The translations under genes and the position numbers were made by a program. The notes beneath the pieces are model-generated. The model was given only the letters and a program-made list of their open reading frames with translations, ran no database searches and was not told where the DNA came from. Shown in pieces: positions 17,315 through 26,259 of a stretch of 64,000 nucleotides of DNA (position 1 is the stretch's first letter; each line of letters begins with the position of its first letter). The DNA is from Flagellimonas sp. HMM57 (GTDB lineage: Bacteria > Bacteroidota > Bacteroidia > Flavobacteriales > Flavobacteriaceae): assembly GCF_021390175.1 (NCBI RefSeq), contig NZ_CP090004.1, positions 248,001 through 312,000 on the forward strand, written 5' to 3'.

Positions 17315-18430
17315 TTTTCCAGTTATTGCCACCAATCGTTGGAGAAACGGAAGGACCATCAGTAATTGACATATATCATTTTTGCCTCGTGGCCCAGCCC
17401 CGGTTCGTTGTAGTCTATCACACATACATAGGTGCCCACGGGCACCGTCCCGCCTTCATGGGTGCCGTCCCAACCATCGCCCGGTCCGCCATAATGCGCG
17501 CTGAACAGCAAGCGTTGGCTCAGGTCGTATATACTCAACACGTTGTTCCTATATTTTTCAAGGCCCTCGATCACCAGGGTATCGCCGCTGCCATCGCCGT
17601 TGGGGGAAAAACCCCTATTGAAATTTACAAGGGACGACGACTTACCACAACTGCCGGTCGCCGCCTCAACGGTCACCAAAGCGGTTGCCGTAGTGCTTTC
17701 CGTGCCATGGTTTGCAGTAAGGATGACCGTTACGGGAGTGCGCACATCGCCACAGGTAAAAGCATCCCTGTCAAGACTCAGTTCCGGGGTGTTGCCACAG
17801 CCATAAACCGAACCATCGTCCACATCCTCTGGCAAGATGGTCGCCCGCCCACCGGCATCCAGCTGAACGGTGATATCCTTTGCAATGGCCACCAGGTAGT
17901 TCGGATCCTCTTCCACTGTTACCGTGGCGGTTGTCGTAGCGCTTTCCGTGCCATGGTCCGCGGTAAGGGTAACTGTTACAGGAGTGCCCACATCGTCACA
18001 GGTAAAAGCATCCCTGTCAAGACTCAGTTCCGGGGTGTTGCCACAGCCATAAGCGGAACCATTGTCCACATCCTCTGGTAAGATGGTCGCATGCCCATCG
18101 GCATCCAACTGTACGATAATGTCCCGGGCAATGGCCACCAGGTAGTCCGGGTCCTCTTCCACTGTTACCGTGGCGGTTGCCCGCAAATTGGTGGAATTGG
18201 GCATATCCACTGCATTTGCAGGGACATCAATGGCAATGGTGCCATTACAGGATGTTGGGGTCACCTCTACGGTATATATGGAACCGCTGCCCGTAAAGTG
18301 GTCTGCCGTGGCATTGCCGCCCAGATCAATGTCGTCCACCGTAAAACCTGTCACATCCAGATCGAACCGAAAGGTGACCGTAAAGGGCGATAGATTAACT
18401 GTTTCGGCGGGAGCATCTATTGAGACCCCG
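17315..18430 (-). repeat. Long near-identical repeat, copy 2 (partner 7365-8480)
   Basis: Same content and orientation as 7365-8480, at a constant offset of 9949 bases. It covers the Ig-like domain, HYR-like modules and sorting domain of LRR gene 2. Confidence 0.85.
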
Positions 18431-21400
18431 ATCTCTTCCTTGATGGATTTGAACCCGTTCCAACCATTATCCAGATAATCTTGTCTCTTGCCCGTGGGCA
18501 CCACAAGGTCTATTTGGTGACGGTTTGCATTTGCAAAGGCGGTGGCATTGAGCACCGGTGGATCATTGGCCCCTACCTCCACCAGGCCAAGGCCCGGGTT
18601 GTTATGAAAGGCACGGCCCCCTATACTTTCAACACCGCCCGGTATGGTAACCGCCGTCAATTGGTTGTCACTGAATGCCCCTTCCCCGATGCTGGTGACA
18701 CTGGATGGGATCCCGACATGGGTGAGTCCCTTGTTTTGAAAAGCACCTTCCCCGATAGCGGTCACATCGTAGATGTACTGGCCGTTATCCGCCGTTTCGG
18801 GGATGGTGACGGCCGTGTCCGTACCGGTATGGTCCACCACCATTACCTCGGTTCGAGTCGTAATTCCGTATTTGATGTTATCAACCGTAAAGATCCCGTA
18901 GCTGATGGACCTGAACCCGTGCCACCCATTGTCCAAATACTCCTGTCTCTTGCCAAAGGGCACCACAAGGTCTATTTGGCCGCGGTCCGCATTGGAAAAG
19001 GCAAGCTCATGGAGGGATGGGGGATCGTCGGCCTCCACCGTCACCAAGTGAAGGTCCGGGTTCCCCTGAAAAGCATACAGATCTATGGTTCTTACATTGC
19101 CCGATATGGTCACCTCGGTCAATTGGTTTTGGCCATAGACCCATCCATCAATAGTTCTCACATTGGCCGGTGTGGTCACACTGGTCAATCGGTTGTCCGT
19201 AAAAGCATGTTCCCCAATACTGGTCACACTGCCCGATATGTCAACCTCGGTCAATAGGTTCTGTGCAAAAGCAGAATCCCCGATATGGGTCACACCATCG
19301 GGTATCTCAACCCTGGTCAATTCGTTGTTCTCAAAAGCATTGTTCCCAATACTTTCCACACTGCCCGATATGTCAACCCTGGTCAATCGGTTCTGTGCAA
19401 AAGCAGAATTCCCGATATGGGTCACACCATCGGGTATCTCAACCCTGGTCAATTTGTTGTCCGAAAAAGCATCTTTCCCGATACTTTCCACACTGGCCGG
19501 TATAACAACACTGGGCAACTCATTTCCACAAAAAGCACAATCCCCGATCTGTGTCACCGTATCGGGTATATCAACGCTCTTCAATGGGTCAGCTGTAGGG
19601 CTCCAATTCATTGGAGCCCCATACGAATCCCCATCCCCAGTAAAAACATTGTCCCCAATGGACGTGACCGTATACATGTTGCCATCCTTGTTTCGGTGGT
19701 ATGAGATTTCTGAGGGAATTTCCACGTGACCTTCAGTACCGAACAGGTCTTCTAATGTTTCCGGATAAGGTTTATCATACAACCTCTTGCCTACAAATTT
19801 GACGAGCTCTACTTCATTGGGTCTTACCGATGTGACTTTCCATATGAAGCCTTCATTATTATGGATCTTCCCTAAGGGCGTACGGACGGACTTGAAACCT
19901 GTCCATCCGGCAGCTATATAAGCTTGCTCCTTGCCCTCGGGCACAAATACTTCTATGAAGGCACGGCGTAAAGGAAGAAAGGCATCGTCATGGAGCTCCG
20001 GTGGTTCATCGGCCATCACTATCACACGGAAAATGTGATGGGAATAAAAGGCCCGGGCCCCGATACTTTTCACGGTCGACGGTATGAGAATCGTTTGAAT
20101 ATCCCTGGTATCAAAAGCATTATCCGCTATAGCGGTCACTGGAATGGAGCTCCCGTTAATATCCACCTCTGCGAGAATGCGCGGATTAAGGTGTGAACCA
20201 TAAATCACCGTTGCTTCCCCTGAATCGTCAATAATTGCGTATGTAATTTTATCCTGCTTAAAGATTCCGTAGGTAATGGTGTTGGCGTAGTCCGCCCAGG
20301 CTGAATTTTCATAAACTTCTATAGTATCAAAGGGTACCACAAGATCAAATTTTACTCTATTATCGCCCTGATCGTTAAAGGCGGTTGCATGCAGTGTTGT
20401 TGCTGGTGGATTATGCCGGACCGTCACAGTGGCAAGGTTTAGGTTGTCATAAAAAGCCTGGAAGTCAATATGTTTCACATTGACCGGTATGGTCACCTCC
20501 CTTAAATCGTTTTGGCTAAAGGTCCACCGCTCAATTCTGGTGATACCACTCGGTAGGGTCACCCCGGTCATATCTTTATTAGTTCCAAATGCCCGTTGCC
20601 CGAGACTGGTCACACTTTCAGGAATCTCAATATCGGTCAAACCGTTTTGCCAAAAAGCATCTTCCCCAATACTGGTGACGTTGCTTGGCGTGTTCATGAA
20701 AGTAACCTTGGTCAATTGCTTATTATGAAAAGCTCTATAGCCAATAGCGGTCACCTTGTACTCGATGTCGTTGTGATCCACCGTTTGGGGAATGGTCACC
20801 TCTGTTCCGGAACTGGCATCATAGCCTGTGATCTCAACTTCGGGTTGAGAGATAGCCGTAATTGCGTATGTGAAGCCATCAGCGGTAAAGGTGCCGGGGT
20901 CGGGATCGGGGCCGGGGTCAGCGGGTTTGAACCCGTCCCACCCATTATTCGAATAATGTTCGAACCTGCCTGCGGGCACTAAAAGGTTTATTTGAATACG
21001 ATCACTAAAGGCATTTGCGTTACCCAGGTTTGGGTGATTGTGAGACCTTGCAATCACGGTCTCCAGCGGGTTACCTTGAAAAGCAGAAGCCCCAATACTG
21101 TTGACACGAAAGGGTATGAGCACTTCGGTCAATTGGTTGTTCAAAAAAGCATTATTGCCAATCTTGGTCACCTTATCGGGTATATCAACACTGGTCAATC
21201 CTTTTGCCTCAAAAGCATTATCGTCAATCTCGGTCACCCAGTAATCGTTGTAATCGATACTTTGGTCGTTAACCTTTGCGGGGATGGTCACCTCTGTTCC
21301 AGAACTGGTATTATAGCTTACGACCTTTACTTGGCCTGGATTATAATTTGTTGCACTGTAAAAGCGAATGAGATGGGTAATTTCGTATGTGATGCCATCA

Positions 21401-21495
21401 ATTTCGAATTGATCATTCACATTTTGACCATAAGCGGTAAGGCTCGTCAATGCCATAAAGATGGCGTGCATTATCAATTGTAGTTGTTTTTCCAT
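17359..21495 (-). CDS. Giant BspA-type leucine-rich-repeat surface protein with T9SS type B CTD (copy 2)
   Basis: I set the start at 21495 (MEKQLQLIMHAIF...TAYGQ), matching the signal peptide of LRR gene 1; the open frame reaches 21531. The ~1378 residues carry BspA/LRR_5 repeats to about residue 1030, including an unusually regular set near the middle (alternating 'VEIPDGVTHIGNSAFAQN' and 'VDISGSVESIGNNAFENN'). Then come the same Ig-like domain, two HYR-like modules and type B sorting domain as in copy 1. The N-terminal 200 residues differ clearly from copy 1 while the last ~350 are nearly identical, so the two genes diversify the exposed repeats but share the anchor. Predicted T9SS-exported adhesin; ligand unknown. 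Confidence 0.9.
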   Translation of the reverse strand: MEKQLQLIMHAIFMALTSLTAYGQNVNDQFEIDGITYEITHLIRFYSATNYNPGQVKVVSYNTSSGTEVTIPAKVNDQSIDYNDYWVTEIDDNAFEAKGLTSVDIPDKVTKIGNNAFLNNQLTEVLIPFRVNSIGASAFQGNPLETVIARSHNHPNLGNANAFSDRIQINLLVPAGRFEHYSNNGWDGFKPADPGPDPDPGTFTADGFTYAITAISQPEVEITGYDASSGTEVTIPQTVDHNDIEYKVTAIGYRAFHNKQLTKVTFMNTPSNVTSIGEDAFWQNGLTDIEIPESVTSLGQRAFGTNKDMTGVTLPSGITRIERWTFSQNDLREVTIPVNVKHIDFQAFYDNLNLATVTVRHNPPATTLHATAFNDQGDNRVKFDLVVPFDTIEVYENSAWADYANTITYGIFKQDKITYAIIDDSGEATVIYGSHLNPRILAEVDINGSSIPVTAIADNAFDTRDIQTILIPSTVKSIGARAFYSHHIFRVIVMADEPPELHDDAFLPLRRAFIEVFVPEGKEQAYIAAGWTGFKSVRTPLGKIHNNEGFIWKVTSVRPNEVELVKFVGKRLYDKPYPETLEDLFGTEGHVEIPSEISYHRNKDGNMYTVTSIGDNVFTGDGDSYGAPMNWSPTADPLKSVDIPDTVTQIGDCAFCGNELPSVVIPASVESIGKDAFSDNKLTRVEIPDGVTHIGNSAFAQNRLTRVDISGSVESIGNNAFENNELTRVEIPDGVTHIGDSAFAQNLLTEVDISGSVTSIGEHAFTDNRLTSVTTPANVRTIDGWVYGQNQLTEVTISGNVRTIDLYAFQGNPDLHLVTVEADDPPSLHELAFSNADRGQIDLVVPFGKRQEYLDNGWHGFRSISYGIFTVDNIKYGITTRTEVMVVDHTGTDTAVTIPETADNGQYIYDVTAIGEGAFQNKGLTHVGIPSSVTSIGEGAFSDNQLTAVTIPGGVESIGGRAFHNNPGLGLVEVGANDPPVLNATAFANANRHQIDLVVPTGKRQDYLDNGWNGFKSIKEEIGVSIDAPAETVNLSPFTVTFRFDLDVTGFTVDDIDLGGNATADHFTGSGSIYTVEVTPTSCNGTIAIDVPANAVDMPNSTNLRATATVTVEEDPDYLVAIARDIIVQLDADGHATILPEDVDNGSAYGCGNTPELSLDRDAFTCDDVGTPVTVTLTADHGTESATTTATVTVEEDPNYLVAIAKDITVQLDAGGRATILPEDVDDGSVYGCGNTPELSLDRDAFTCGDVRTPVTVILTANHGTESTTATALVTVEAATGSCGKSSSLVNFNRGFSPNGDGSGDTLVIEGLEKYRNNVLSIYDLSQRLLFSAHYGGPGDGWDGTHEGGTVPVGTYVCVIDYNEPGLGHEAKMIYVNY

Positions 21496-21524
21496 AATTT
21501 TGATTTTTGACTTTATGAATATTA

Positions 21525-21770
21525 TTTCCAAGCAAATAATGACCCTACAAGGGAAATATCCAATAATTAGTGTCGAACCCTATTGAAAATGGGACGTAAA
21601 AGGGTATTTTTGGGATTTTGGAAAAGGGGAACGGATGCGGTTCCGGGGCGCTGCTTTTAAAGTGGATACAAAGGACATAGACCTTCAAACCTATCTTTAC
21701 TTTATCCATAAAAGTGTCGACGTTTTTTATAGGGCGGTCAGTGTTGGCAGCATTCATTTCAATGAGTGGA
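21525..21770 (-). repeat. Leader repeat, copy C (upstream of LRR gene 2)
   Basis: The longest copy of the leader block. It shares its first half with 11575-11680 and its second half (GGGATTTTGGAAAAGGG, then the CTTTATCCATAAAA region) with 6825-7010. It bridges the other two copies, supporting a common ancestral upstream region. A frame at 21545-21811 runs through it and is probably not a gene. Confidence 0.7.
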
Positions 21771-22178
21771 TTTAATTTTTTTTGTGATAGAGAAAACTCC
21801 AATTCGGCCAAAAAGAAGCTAAATTGTTATGAAGGCAAAAAACCTGGGCACGAAATATGGGCTTTATGGGATTAGTGGTTTGGCCGTCGCATGGTATTGA
21901 TTTCATACCATTTGGTTAAAACACACTTTTTGAAGTTCTGAAGGGTTCAGACCCTTTTCTTTGTGACCATGCCAGGATTCTGGTGTTCCAGAGGATGCGG
22001 AGATTTTATAGGTTCTAAAAGTTACTTTACAAAATCTGTTGACCGAATGGTTGACGGTCTATTTGTGCAAATGATGCCATTTGACTTTCAGTAGTAAAAA
22101 TAAGAATTGGTAATTTAGGATTTGCCTTTATATAGTGTGTAAATATGGATTTATAAAATCTATTTTAATCGGTATGGT
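21771..22178. other. Intergenic region with a GTTGACCG box pair
   Basis: No gene seen. Two boxes, GTTGACCGA at 22038-22046 and GTTGACGG at 22050-22057, are spaced 12 bases start to start. The same arrangement occurs at 25616 and 25628 on the far side of the next gene. Confidence 0.4.
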
Positions 22179-22388
22179 TTATCTACGCCAGGTATAATTT
22201 AAGTTTTGAGCTTCGAATACCCACGCACTATTTATTGAAGAAGTCTCTGAGTCAGTTTCTTCATCTAACATCATTGCTGTAAAGTCACTTAGACTAACTT
22301 CATCGATATCTTTTAATTTGGGATTAAGAACGATATGAGCTTTTTGTAGATACCCCAAATAGGGCAGGTTTTCTACAAAAAAGAACAT
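22179..22388 (-). CDS. Small acidic ORF, uncertain
   Basis: This 69-codon frame contains a Ser/Asp/Glu-rich C-terminal half (DIDEVSLSDFTAMMLDEETD, then SETSSINSAWVFEAQNLNY). It lies 48 bp downstream of the type B CTD protein on the same strand. There is no signal peptide or recognised domain. The non-random acidic composition keeps it from being dismissed, but I cannot assign a family. Confidence 0.3.
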   Translation of the reverse strand: MFFFVENLPYLGYLQKAHIVLNPKLKDIDEVSLSDFTAMMLDEETDSETSSINSAWVFEAQNLNYTWRR

Positions 22389-22436
22389 CCTGAAGCATTA
22401 TATCACGATATCCTACTGTAGGTTAATTCAATATTA

Positions 22437-25274
22437 TTAACGTTTTAAAGAAAAATGCCCTTGAAACTGTTTTTTGTTGCCGGATGGCGGGTAATCATAA
22501 ATTAAGTTAAACCAATAATCAGAGCTGGGCATATCGCTGCCATTATAGGTGCCTTCCCACCCTAAATCATCAGGTTTTAATACTTTTAACAGTGTTCCAT
22601 ACCTATCGCGAATATAAACATAGGGATTTAGTTGTGTGTCCAAACCCGAAACATGCCAAGTGTCATTGTTGCCATCTCCGTTAGGTGTAAGAAATAAAGG
22701 ATATTCAAATACCAGTATTACATTACTTATCATACCACAGCCATTTTTATCCCTAGCTTGAACTTCGTGAATGCCAATGCTCACATCGGTAAATATACTA
22801 TCCTCTTGCCAAGGGCCGTTATCCAAACTATATTCATAGTCACCCGTTCCGTTGGTCTTAGCTTCAATCGTATGATTCCCAGAAAATGCTTCGGTACTCC
22901 ATGCCAGATCCAGTGTGGACAAGTTTTCCACTATTGTGGTACTGAACAAACCGAAACAAACCGTTGACGGATCTTCGCCATATACCATTACGGAGTATTC
23001 ACCCTCTTGGGTTGGAATGATGCTAGACCCTATTTCATCTGGCAGGTAGATACCTTCATAGAACCATTCAAAGCTGTAATTCGCTCCTGATAATCCGGTA
23101 TCCACGACCAGTGGTTGCTCAGAGTCGTTCCTTGAGGCACAATAGTACTCAGCCAAATCTATAGCTGCAAATAGATCGTTCACTCGTAAAGGTACTTCAC
23201 TTACCGCATAACATTCATTGGGTTGCAAGGTAAAACTTACCCTAGCATAAATGGTTTGCGCATAAGCTCCGCTGTTTTCATAAAGAGTTGGTAGGGGGTT
23301 TATGTTATCTAGGGCGTCGTCTACTTTATAGTGGTATGTTATGCCGTATTCATCAGGGTTTTGTCCATCATAAATTTCTTCGTTCAATAGTGTTAGGTCA
23401 AACAGGTAAAAACCATCATTAGCTTCAAAATCATCACAAACTTCATATACTATTAATTCACCATCTTCATTGGCCTTTGCCCCTTCGTAAACGCCAATGT
23501 TAAAACTTGCATTGGTATTGGAACAACCTGTAACGGTGTTGGTAATGGCTACGAAGATTTGTTCTGGATTGCTCAAGTTGGTATACGGGCCGGATATAGG
23601 ATTCGTTGAATTGTTGGCATCCTCTTGAGTGGCAAAATATGCCACATCAAATAAAATAGGGTCCCTGCCATTTAAAATCTCCTCATCTTTTTGGGTCAAA
23701 TCAAAATCAAGCCTATAATCCGTTTCATTCTCGCAAATCCATAAATCTGTTAATTCCACGGCATCTGCCCCTGGAATTACTTGTAAGATATTCTCGGAAA
23801 TGGAATAACAGGCTGCATTGGCATTGTTTTCCACACGAACATAGATAATCTCAGTAGTGGCCATACTATTGGTATATGCATTGGGCAATGGTTGAATATT
23901 GGCATCGGCATCGGCAAAACTGGCGTGATAAGAAACTGTATATTGGGAGGGATCCAAGGATTCCAAGAAACCTGAATTCATAGTGGCCAGGTTAAACTGG
24001 GCAAAACCATCCGTGGCATTAAAATTATCACAAATTTCATAGGTAAGTGTTGTAGCGGGAGGTGGCGGAAATACTTCAACGATAAAGCTTCCAGTGTCAT
24101 AACATGCTGTATTGGCACTATTTTCAATACGTACATAAACCGTTTCTTGTTGAAAGGCAGCCGTATTGGTGTAGGTCAAGGGTAATGCATTGGTTCCGGA
24201 AGCAGCATCGTTGGAACTGCTGTGGAAGGTGACATTAAATTCCGATTCGGATTGCCCATTGAGCACCGTTGCCTTTAGGGACTCCAAATCAAAATTCCAG
24301 AAACCATCCATCTGATTATCGGTATCGCAAATGCTTTGTGGCGGGATGCTGTTTGCCACTGGCACTGTTCTATAGAAAACGTTTATAACATCAGTGTCAG
24401 AGTCTTGCAAATTACTGGTAACGGTAACGCGGTAGCTACCAGAACTGGAAACACTCAAAACATCCATACCATTTGAACCCGGAATAGGAACAAACCCCGT
24501 ACCATCATCATATTCCCAACTAAAATCTGCAAAATTGGGATTATTGTTTGGATTGGCATCAAGGGTTGTTGAGAGGTTGCCAGTATCGCATACATCCACA
24601 TCCGGGCCTAAAATGCCGTCCACTTCCAATGTAAAGCAAGTAATGGCTCCTGCAGAGGACTGTCCCGAATTGGTTTGCTGTATTTCTATAAGTCCCGAAG
24701 TCGGGGCTTGGAAATTAGTTATGAGCAAGATGTAATATTCCCCGGACTGTGCGCCGGGTATAGTAAGTGTTTCAGACGAAAAAACGGAATAACTGCAATC
24801 AATAATGTTGGAATTGTCCAAATCATTGATATAATAATTTGGCTGAACTGTATTATTAGGACAGGTAGGACAGTCGATAGTAATATCATCGCAATTCCCT
24901 TCCCTGGAACTAAACGGTCCCCACGCTACAAAATCAACATCAAGCCCTGAGCCAATACCATCATTATTAATACCATCATTATTGTCATCTTCCCATTGGT
25001 TGATTTGAAATATCAAATCACCTGAATCACCGACTCTAAAATAAAACCAAGATGGTGCCGGTGTTTCAAATAAGCAGGCTATGCGACCATCCGACTGTGG
25101 ATCTGTATTGTTTTCGAAACGGTATGTTCCTGTACTTTCTACACAAATAGCGCTAAGGTCATTACAAGTTATGCCGCCGGGTAAACTAATTTGTTGTGCC
25201 CATATAACATTGGCACATAACATTGTTATATAGGTAAAAAAAGAAGGTTTACAATATTTAATCACTATGTTCAT
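22437..25274 (-). CDS. Large repeat protein with T9SS type B sorting domain
   Basis: The 945-residue protein has a signal peptide (PSFFTYITMLCANVIWAQ). A Cys-rich beta-domain follows (GGITCNDLSAICVESTGTYR ... SGEYYILLITNFQ), as seen at the N-terminus of many T9SS cargo proteins. At least four ~115-residue repeats of the pattern 'YEICDNFNATDGFAQFNLATM ... YTNS... IYVRVENNANAACY' follow, then Ig/PKD-like segments and a type B domain (LFLTPNGDGNNDTWHVSG ... QGHFSLKR). It is predicted to be secreted and surface-attached via T9SS. No catalytic domain is visible, so an adhesive or structural role is the cautious guess. Confidence 0.88.
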   Translation of the reverse strand: MNIVIKYCKPSFFTYITMLCANVIWAQQISLPGGITCNDLSAICVESTGTYRFENNTDPQSDGRIACLFETPAPSWFYFRVGDSGDLIFQINQWEDDNNDGINNDGIGSGLDVDFVAWGPFSSREGNCDDITIDCPTCPNNTVQPNYYINDLDNSNIIDCSYSVFSSETLTIPGAQSGEYYILLITNFQAPTSGLIEIQQTNSGQSSAGAITCFTLEVDGILGPDVDVCDTGNLSTTLDANPNNNPNFADFSWEYDDGTGFVPIPGSNGMDVLSVSSSGSYRVTVTSNLQDSDTDVINVFYRTVPVANSIPPQSICDTDNQMDGFWNFDLESLKATVLNGQSESEFNVTFHSSSNDAASGTNALPLTYTNTAAFQQETVYVRIENSANTACYDTGSFIVEVFPPPPATTLTYEICDNFNATDGFAQFNLATMNSGFLESLDPSQYTVSYHASFADADANIQPLPNAYTNSMATTEIIYVRVENNANAACYSISENILQVIPGADAVELTDLWICENETDYRLDFDLTQKDEEILNGRDPILFDVAYFATQEDANNSTNPISGPYTNLSNPEQIFVAITNTVTGCSNTNASFNIGVYEGAKANEDGELIVYEVCDDFEANDGFYLFDLTLLNEEIYDGQNPDEYGITYHYKVDDALDNINPLPTLYENSGAYAQTIYARVSFTLQPNECYAVSEVPLRVNDLFAAIDLAEYYCASRNDSEQPLVVDTGLSGANYSFEWFYEGIYLPDEIGSSIIPTQEGEYSVMVYGEDPSTVCFGLFSTTIVENLSTLDLAWSTEAFSGNHTIEAKTNGTGDYEYSLDNGPWQEDSIFTDVSIGIHEVQARDKNGCGMISNVILVFEYPLFLTPNGDGNNDTWHVSGLDTQLNPYVYIRDRYGTLLKVLKPDDLGWEGTYNGSDMPSSDYWFNLIYDYPPSGNKKQFQGHFSLKR

Positions 25275-25897
25275 TGTTTGCCGAGTAGCGTGTAGTGGAA
25301 TCGTATCGTGCCAACTTTGGTCGTTGCCGGTATACCTTAATATTGAAGAGGTTATTTTGCTTTCATAACAGTACGGGGATTTTTTTAAATATCTAAAAGT
25401 TTATATATAAGAAATGATGATTCGAAAAAAAAGTGCTGAATGAGATTGAATTAGGTATGAATCATAGTGTATGTGGGATTTAGCATTGGGGTGTTGGTCG
25501 TTTATTGTTTGAAATCAAAGATCAAAAGTGCAAGGGAGAATTGGTGAAATTTGTGTCCATTGATTTTCTTGGATCTTTGGCTATTCGGTCAACACCGTTG
25601 ACCGATTAAAAATTTGTTGACCGATTTGTTGACGTTAGGAATCATATCAATTCAAATCTTATTATCGTCCAAAAACAATGAAGCCTTGCGAATCATAGAT
25701 TTTGCAAGGTTTTTTATTCGTTTGGAGTCTCCTCCCAGTGACCTCTGAAGCCTTCAAAACGGGTAAGCTTTTATTGCCACTAGACTTCGTTATACTTAAG
25801 TCATTGTTTTTAGGGAAATTAATCCTTGATTGTATACTTCGAAAAATTATCCCTGTTAAATGGAAAATTGTCCATGTACCGGATTGCGTAGATTAGA
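25275..25897. other. Long intergenic region with repeated GTTGACCG boxes
   Basis: No supported gene. A perfect inverted repeat CGGTCAAC-ACC-GTTGACCG occupies 25586-25604, followed by direct copies at 25616-25624 and 25628-25634. A weak hairpin with a T-run (CCTTGC 25684-25689 / GCAAGG 25704-25709, then six T) could be a plus-strand terminator. Confidence 0.4.
25586..25634. promoter_or_regulatory. Cluster of GTTGACCG boxes (putative protein-binding site)
   Basis: Four boxes occur in 49 bases: one inverted pair (25586-25604, 8-bp arms, 3-bp spacer) and two direct copies with a 12-base period (25616, 25628). The direct pair recurs at 22038/22050. The binding factor is unknown. Confidence 0.4.
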
Positions 25898-25905
25898 TAG
25901 CTTTG
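25898..25905 (+). promoter_or_regulatory. -7 box (TAGCTTTG) of the cupin remnant
   Basis: Matches the Bacteroidota -7 consensus TAnnTTTG, 47 bases upstream of the ATG of the broken KdgF-like gene. Its survival suggests the gene decayed recently. Confidence 0.4.
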
Positions 25906-25952
25906 TGAATGTACCTTTCCATTTCACCAATATAAAAGAATAAACAAACACT

Positions 25953-26125
25953 ATGGGAACATCTGGAGCAAGTAAAGAATTTATCAAAAGGGAAGACCTG
26001 CACCGGGAAGTGGTCAGTGAAGGTCTCAAAAGAAAAATCATCGGCTATGTGATGACAAAATCGTGCTTGTAAAAGTACATTTTGAAGATTGGTTCTTTTA
26101 CTTGTCAAAACTGCCATTCCCATAA
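25953..26125 (+). pseudogene. Frameshifted, truncated KdgF-like cupin gene
   Basis: The ATG frame reads EFIKREDLHREVVSEGLKRK then IIGY and stops at 26072. Dropping two bases (GT, near 26043-26048) gives the continuation GYDDKIVLVKVHFED. That is the characteristic N-terminal part of KdgF-type cupins, which open the ring of 4,5-unsaturated uronates from pectin or alginate. The corrected frame then loses similarity and stops at about 26125, before the His-rich cupin motif, so the gene is both frameshifted and truncated. It lies directly 5' of an operator pair also found at the KDG-kinase locus, consistent with descent from a uronate-use operon. Similarity is judged by eye. Confidence 0.65.
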
Positions 26126-26181
26126 AATTTTAACATTTAAATAGTTAAATCATTTTTTTTTAACGGAAACACTACATATAT

Positions 26182-26206
26182 TTCGTTAACCAAACTGGTA
26201 AACCAA
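26182..26206 (+). promoter_or_regulatory. Tandem operator pair upstream of the terpene operon
   Basis: TTCGTTAACCAA (26182-26193) and CTGGTAAACCAA (26195-26206) lie 13 bases apart start to start, the same motif and period as the arrays at 43493-43530 and 44032-44056. The TGGT-NN-ACCA dyad resembles operators of FadR-subfamily GntR regulators; that family assignment is inference, and no GntR gene is in the window. Confidence 0.6.
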
Positions 26207-26259
26207 TTTATGTTGCCAGAAACCTATCACGCCCCTCTTTAACAACAACTTAACTGAAA

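Noticed and set aside
21545..21811. 88-codon ORF upstream of LRR gene 2 (and the related 6835-7062 frame)
   Set aside because: Similarity between the two comes from the leader repeat DNA; their N-terminal halves differ and neither has a signal or domain.
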